Below are positions 58,153 to 64,000 of a stretch of DNA of 64,000 bases, piece by piece; the first letter of the stretch is position 1; every line of letters begins with the position of its first letter. Below the pieces are notes generated by a model. That model saw nothing but the letters and a program-made list of their open reading frames with translations, ran no database searches and was not told where the DNA came from. Origin of the DNA: Sweltsa coloradensis (lineage: Eukaryota > Arthropoda > Insecta > Plecoptera > Chloroperlidae); the NCBI GenBank assembly GCA_024449915.1, contig JAMZAV010000957.1, forward strand, positions 248,001-312,000, given 5' to 3'. Both the position numbers and the translations under genes were made by a program.

Positions 58153-59756
58153 TATTTTTACTACATACAGTATACTTTGTTCACTTTTATATTAAATTCT
58201 GTTTAAAGGCCGATACTTATTGCCTTTAAATATGTAAATAAAGATTAATGACTCAAGGGTTATCTTTAAACAACCATTTAAAAAAAGTTTGATACTTGAT
58301 CAATTTAAGTATGCTACAAAAATGTTTTGAAAGTGAGGTATTTTGGTGAAATTTATTGACGTACGTGTAACCGGCAAACTCTAAATACTGATTTAAACCG
58401 ACAATTATTGATAAGCGGCTGCACACAACGTCATAAAATAAAATAAAACTTTATGACTAGAGGTCATTTTATGGTATATTTATACATTTTAATCAGTTTT
58501 AATCGATCCCATCCAGTTTTTCTTTTTTTATTGATGTCTGAAGATTTCTTGGAACCAATATATTGCTTTATTTTATTAATTTGCCTCTTACAACAGATGT
58601 ATTCACCCACAAGTGTCAAGTAACTAAATATAAACAATTGTAAATACTCATTGATAACATCATTTGAAACAATACAAATACGTCATACAAATAATAAAAT
58701 GCACGAACAAGTATTATAAAATATTAAATAAATCACAGTACAATACCATAACTTTAAAACTTGAATAAGAATAATTTAAATATACGTTAAAAATTACTTG
58801 ATATCTAAGTTTGATACCAATCTAAAAAGGAAATTTAATAAAATATGCAAAATAGCAAACAAGCAAAAAAGTAAGGTTACCAAAAACAAAACTATTGAAA
58901 TGGTGATAATAGTGAAATGGTGATTTTATAAAAGTGATTAGTATTAAAAATCATGTTATTATTATGTAGCGATCGATTGATAGATTTATTGACTGATTGA
59001 GGTAATAGAAGCATTTGCAGCCGTTCCTTCTTTTTTCCCCTTTTTCTTAAGCGCTATTTCATACCCCTCACATAGATTGACAAATTTGTTCCCACTGTTT
59101 TAAAGCATTCCATCATCATTTTTCATTATCATCTTCACAACAATGTTCATAATCATTAATTTCATACTATTGTTATATATATTCTTAAATTATTAATTTT
59201 TGTAAACATGAACTTTGTAATGATTAGTACGCTGCATCCCCGTGGTCATCTATACTAATTATTGGCTAGCTGTCAATAAAGATAGAATTTATTATATAGT
59301 TGAAGGCGGATGAAAGTGAAAGGGAAGACATTTTGGTTTGCACGCGTCCGGAGTATGTTTTTATTGTCACAGGACGTTGTCCCTTGTCCCACATTACTAA
59401 CAACGGAACACCGTGTCTGGCGTGTTAGAAGACAGTGACGATTCTCACACTTGCCATTAAAATGCATTGCATTAATTACAAGTGTTTCTCAATATGACTG
59501 TCCAATTAACATTATCGTAACACATGCACGCTAAACATTTGGCGTTTCCTCTGGCGTGTCAAGCTTTCTCAATAATGCACCATCTCTTTACTAAATTTAC
59601 TTTCATTTAGAGATGCTTCCCAAAACAACGGTTACGCATTTTTCGAAGATTTAACCGCTGCTAATTTTGTTATAAGTTATTTTTTATTTATTTATCCTTT
59701 CATTCATTTTCACTCCATTTTTTAAATTAATTTTGTTTATGGATCCGGGCCCAGGT
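58153..59756. other. AT-rich, no gene seen
   Basis: 59019-59110 (GCCGTTCCTTCTTTTTTCCC) has a weak relative at 29146. Confidence 0.4.
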
Positions 59757-59832
59757 TTGTTTTTTGTTTGTTTGTTTGTTTTTGTTTGTTTGTTTGTTTT
59801 TGTTTGTTTTGTTTGTTTGTTTGTTTGTTTGT
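59757..59832. repeat. GTTT tetranucleotide run
   Basis: Imperfect (GTTT)n, about 75 bp. Confidence 0.9.
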
Positions 59833-59869
59833 GGTCTAACTACTGGAGATATATTGAGTGAGGTCACTA

Positions 59870-60003
59870 GTGAAGGGATGTCCGAGGTCTGTTTAAGAGG
59901 ACTCAAGCCCTTACATTCGCATTAACGGCTGAGGGAAAAACCTTCAGTCAGGATTGCCGGTCTCGACGGGATTGGAACCCGGGACCCTCCCGAATCAGAG
60001 TCG
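59870..60003 (-). mobile_element. SINE family 2, truncated copy
   Basis: Complement of the body and T-arm region (CAGTCAGGATTGCCGGTCTC, GGAACCCGGGACC); stops abruptly before the head. Confidence 0.65.
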
Positions 60004-60431
60004 CGTGAAAAACATTTCATGTATTTACAATAATAGGCAAAGATTCACATACGATCTTTACCAGCGTTCATTACTTTATTGCTCCAATTATTGAGATCAA
60101 ACCTAAAAGAAATTCGAATAAAAAGCCGTTATGAAAGTTTTTTACAAATTAGAAACGGTTGCCGAATATCTGCGTTGGTTCGCTCAGCCGAGTATATGTG
60201 TCTCACCAGGCACAACCGGATAAGTGGCTGGATTTTTATTAGTTTCGAATAACAACATTCTAATTTAATTTTGTTATGTGGTGATATGTGGTCTAATTGT
60301 GCGGAAATGATGCTGGTAGTGCAATATTGTTGAATCGAGACAGCTTTTGTTTAAAACAATAACTTTGTTGTTCTATGTACACCCTGGAACTTAAGTAAAT
60401 CAAGGGCTGGATACAGCAGATGAATAGATAA
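60004..60431. other. No recognisable feature
   Basis: A weak relative of 18990-19080 near 60150. No gene. Confidence 0.35.
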
Positions 60432-60837
60432 ATAGTAGATAAACATTCCGTCATGAAACTGATTTTCAGTGGGGGACAGTAAATGTAAGCGACCAAGCCA
60501 ACCCTGTAGGCCCCGACGCAATCCACGAGTGAGCGATAACCAACAAAAAGATCGATATTTACTAATAGGAAATATAGCAATCAGTGGTATGGACATTGCG
60601 AACACCCGCGGATCAACGCCAGAATCAACATAAGGCCGATTCAGAAAAACTTTGAATTTATTATGTGCCTCGTTGCTAGGACGGCTCTAAAGTCACCGTT
60701 TACAAATTATTAAGCCAAGAACTGATGGACTTAAGACTAAATCAGAAGTTTAAAACTTCTGACTTTGGGTGGGAATCGAACCCTGGACCTTCTGCTGTGG
60801 AAGCAGAGAAGTTAACCACAAGACCAACGAGCCACAC
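60432..60837 (-). mobile_element. SINE family 1, subfamily A
   Basis: Complete, tail side lacking the TACCCACTCAG word. The head word ACAAGACCAACGAGCCACAC is repeated once at 60839. Confidence 0.8.
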
Positions 60838-61014
60838 AACAAGACCAACGAGCCACACATACAACTGGACCATTTGATTAACTTGTGGTCCAAGGTGTAC
60901 ATTGCTATCGAAACATTTTATTTCGCAGTACGAGAGACTATGCAAGATTTAACATACGCAATCACGGGTAAACGAGAGTACCAAAAATATAATAGATGGA
61001 GAAAGATAAACGTA

Positions 61015-61620
61015 TGTATTGTCCAGACGGGACTAAGGTCAGCTTGGCCTTTTCTTCCGTCCAACCTTTATACTTAACACATTTTACAGATTTATAATTT
61101 GTTAATCACAATAATTTACAAGAAAATATTTGGAGATATTTAATTGACATTTTTAAAGTGCATACATATACATTTTACACAATCAAACTCTCATTCACTT
61201 CACTCCATAAATACTGAGTTGTCTACAGAAGTTTAGATCAAGAAATAGCATATTGTGAGTTTAAACATATTGTGCACTTTGTTATTTGTCAGCATTTTCA
61301 TGGCATTTTGTGAAATATAATTTCTGAATTTTTCTCCTAAAAATATTATAACTATTGATAAGGGTGTCCCTGATGTTTGTAGGTAGAGCGTTACAAGTTT
61401 TAATTGCACTGATAGAGAATGAATTGTCTAATTGGTTTTCCCTGTGAACGGGGAAAATGAGTTGAGTACCTGTCCTTGATCTAGTGTTAAAGAGATGATT
61501 TGAATGGAGATACGTGAAGTTGGTAGCAAGATAAGACGGTAAAGAAGTTAATAATAAGAAGCGATGAACGAGATAGACAGAATGGAGGCTACGTCTATCA
61601 TTAGACGAAACCATTCAAGA
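61015..61620 (-). mobile_element. LINE 3' end
   Basis: C-terminal reverse-transcriptase ORF plus 3'UTR ending in AAGGCCAAGCTGACCTTAGT on the minus strand, the kind of end seen in CR1/Jockey-like elements. Confidence 0.75.
61282..61614 (-). pseudogene. LINE ORF2 C-terminus
   Basis: About 110 codons: RRSLHSVYLVHRFLL, then TRSRTGTQLIFPVHRENQLD and NSFSISAIKTCNALPTNIRD. This is the usual final segment of CR1/Jockey-type reverse transcriptases (TRsrtg...iP..r....nSF...a...wN.LP..iR). The open frame is kept to its stop, so the copy is fairly young, but 5' truncated. Confidence 0.85.
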
Positions 61621-61740
61621 TCTTTGTAACATGCAATTGCAATTTTATAAAATTCAGAAGTAAAAAAATCCTTGTTTTTTTGTTGGCCATGTGTTTCCCG
61701 ACTCACCAAATCGAGAAAAAAAATGAGTTACGTGATCGGA
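61621..61740. repeat. Fragment related to 27595-27670
   Basis: Shares TTTCCCGAC.CACCAAATCGAGA and ACTTCTGAAT (complement) with that segment. Confidence 0.45.
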
Positions 61741-61860
61741 TTTTTAAAAACCGTAATGAAACGTACGCATGAATTTTAAGCCCGCTGAAATCGAATAGAT
61801 ACGTTTTCAGTCAAGTCATTTTAAATAACGTCGCAGTAGTAGAGCGAAGCTACTCTTGTG

Positions 61861-62264
61861 TGGCTCGTTGGTCTTGTTGTTAGCTTATCTGCTTCCAAAG
61901 CAGAAGGTCCTGGGTTCGATTCCCGCTAAAGTTAAAAGTTTCTTAACTTCTGATTTGGACTTGTCTTAGGAGTTTGTAAACGGTGACTTTGGAGCCGTCC
62001 TAGCAACGAAGCACATAATAAATTCAGAGTTGTTCTGAATCGGCCTTGTTGATTCTGGCGTTTTTCCGCGGGTGTTCGCACTGTCCATACCACTGATTGC
62101 TATATTTCCTATTAAAAAATATCGATCTTTGGTTGGTTATCGCTCACTCGTCGATTGCGTCGGGGCCTACAGGGTTGGCTTGGTCGCTTTGATTTACTGT
62201 CCCCCACTGAAAATCAGTTATATAACTGAGTGGGTAGACTCTTAATACAATTTATTTATTTATT
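61861..62264 (+). mobile_element. SINE family 1, subfamily A, good reference copy
   Basis: TGGCTCGTTGGTCTTGTTGT, CTGCTTCCAAAGCAG, GGGTTCGATTCCCGC, full body, then TTTATTTATTTATT. The most complete plus-strand copy here. Confidence 0.88.
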
Positions 62265-62671
62265 CTGATCGTGCATTGAAATACTTGGCTACAGGTCTTA
62301 AATCTTAACCTTCATCATTTTAACCACAATACTTACTTTTAAATACATTAATTATTCCATTCGTAATAGTTGTGATAAAATCATAATTTACCTAATTTTA
62401 TTTTATTTTTAGGCACATGTTTCTCCTTCCTGTTCCTGCTGAGATTGAGCGTTGTGATTGGGCAACCTAGAAGATCTCGTGCCGCTTTAGACACCTTGGA
62501 CGCGCGGTAACCCTATCATCTTTATGTGAAAACAATCAGGAAAGTTAGGAGAGAGACAATGAGAGCCAACACGCGATCCAATTAAATATTTCGCGAGACA
62601 ATCTAGAAAGATGAGATGATATACGTTGAGGTTTGAGTGAGAGAATAACGGTATTGCGCCTCGCATAAGCG
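62265..62671. other. No recognisable feature
   Basis: Nothing seen. Confidence 0.4.
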
Positions 62672-62673
62672 TA

Positions 62674-62783
62674 GCGCAACGCAACGCAACGCAACGCAAC
62701 GCAACGCAACGCAACGCAACGCAACGCAACGCAACGCAACGCAACGCAACGCAACGCAACGCAACGCAACGCAACGCAACGCA
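62674..62783. repeat. GCAAC pentanucleotide microsatellite
   Basis: About 22 perfect GCAAC units. Repetitive frames through it are artefacts. Confidence 0.97.
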
Positions 62784-62869
62784 ATTGACACAATTAATAT
62801 AACAGAAGCGTGGCTTTTTTGTGTTTATTTGAATTTAAGGGCGCGTCAACCGTTAGGTTATAATGCGCC

Positions 62870-63060
62870 ACTCTAGTCCAGGGGATATGGGGTCCATGCT
62901 GGTCAGAACCAGCCACGGGTACGGGGAGGAAAGAAGGTTCTCACGTCGCGGTCGTCACCGTCTTTGTCATCGTCGTCGGGAAGATCGTCAAAGATGTGGG
63001 AGAGGTCTCCGACGACGATTGCCAGAGCTCGCCCCTAGTATCGGGGAGTAAAAAACTACC
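62870..63060. repeat. GC-rich segment shared with intron 2
   Basis: CTGGTCAGAACCAGCCA and CGTCGTCGGG match the complement of 33140-33265. No recognised protein. Confidence 0.5.
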
Positions 63061-63139
63061 CCTTCTTCAATAAAAGTCACCTTTTCAACATAAGTTCAGA
63101 TGGCGCCAACGTAATTTTTGCTCACCAGTCGGTCATGAC

Positions 63140-63559
63140 CATAGACATCGCATATAATTGGCTAGACTAGCAGTTAGCGGTCCACTTCCGGGACAATTAG
63201 AAGCCATCTTGAATGGGTGAGTTTGCATGTTAATTAGATGGGAGCGATTAATCGAAAAAATATTTTTAAAGATGGCCGCCAGTTTGGCAGGTGAGCATAT
63301 CAGACTTTAACACCAAATGATTACTAAATTCCCGTATGCAATAACTTTGCATTGTTTCTGGTTGTTCAATACCATGCTGCACAAGCTAAAACCATGTCAA
63401 ACAATCCAGTAAAATACTTTATTGCATTAAAAAAGCATAAATTAAAACGCCAAACCGCCATCTTGAATGGGTGGGATTGACGCTTCAATGTGGTACACTC
63501 GCGCCTGTGCGGAGGTATTGGAGACTGCGTATCTAGCCTACTATAGGTGTTAAGATATG
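63140..63559. mobile_element. hAT2-type MITE, copy C
   Basis: CATAGACATCGC at the left and AAGATATG at the right, flanked by exact GTCATGAC (63132-63139, 63560-63567). Very similar to copy A. Confidence 0.87.
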
Positions 63560-63784
63560 GTCATGACAGTCGGTGTGACATCATCTGAGACTCGCGTATT
63601 GTCCCACATCTCCGGGTGATCTGGACTAACGTCAAAGAATCTTAATACGTACGTACTGCGAACTGGATTCTATATGGTCCTGGTAAATTAAATTGGTTTC
63701 TAGCAATGTTTTACCAAAATGTACAGCATAGCTGAGGCTGCGGGCCCGTGGACTTGGTCTTCACGTGTTACGTGTGTAGAGCTA

Positions 63785-64000
63785 TGAAAAAATAGCATTT
63801 ATATTCTGAATATTTAGCATAAATTTTCTTCTTTCCACCAAAACCCCAAATGTGGGGAGTTTCTTGTATTTTTAATGGGGAATGAATTCAAATTATGCTT
63901 TATAGGAACATTTCAATTCAATGTAGTCACTTTAAACGTTAGAATATACAATGCTAAACCATTCTCAATTGGTATAGGTAAACCTTATTTTCAGTAAATT
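63785..64000 (+). repeat. Repeat R4, copy 2, cut by window end
   Basis: Matches 6215-6490 (CACCAAAACCCCAAATGTGG, TATAGGAACATTTCAATTCA). Confidence 0.6.

Noticed and set aside
61861..61935. True tRNA genes at the SINE heads
   Set aside because: The heads are repeated with the same 300-bp body, and their acceptor stems do not pair well.
62487..62793. Frames of repeated ALRCV on the minus strand
   Set aside because: Translation of the GCAAC pentanucleotide repeat.

Overview
The window is nuclear DNA from an animal, most likely an arthropod. The base composition is AT-rich, the one gene has introns with GT-AG ends, and the rest is dense with transposable elements. I found no prokaryotic gene organisation, CRISPR array or operon. 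The species cannot be named from the sequence alone.

One protein-coding gene is supported. It is a fatty acyl-CoA reductase (FAR) on the minus strand, from the ATG at 44038 to the TAA ending at 9601, in eleven coding exons. I placed every splice site by hand. All phases agree and give an uninterrupted 540-residue protein with a Rossmann TGGTGFLG motif, a YAFTK active site, a FAR_C domain and a hydrophobic C-terminus. The exon with the ATG has its own splice acceptor, so a non-coding first exon must lie upstream; 49513-49715 is a candidate. Intron 2 is 21,160 bp long and holds much of the window.

Region 1-9400 (downstream of FAR) holds a three-level nest: a Penelope-like retroelement carrying a possible hammerhead ribozyme, a hAT-like transposon inserted in its reading frame, and another inverted-repeat transposon inside that. 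Region 9400-20400 holds exons 3 to 11, with tandem repeats and transposons lying very close to splice sites. Region 20356-41515 (intron 2) contains LINE fragments, three related hAT-type MITEs with target duplications, a 5S-rRNA-derived SINE, a 460-bp near-perfect palindrome and many copies of a tRNA-derived SINE. At 41688-41973 a minisatellite has multiplied the splice acceptor of exon 2. Region 44-64 kb contains further SINEs, MITEs, foldback elements, LINE remnants and microsatellites.

The most abundant repeat is a tRNA-derived SINE of about 410-430 bp in two subfamilies, with about fourteen full or partial copies. The window is best read as one intact lipid-metabolism gene embedded in a large, repeat-laden locus.
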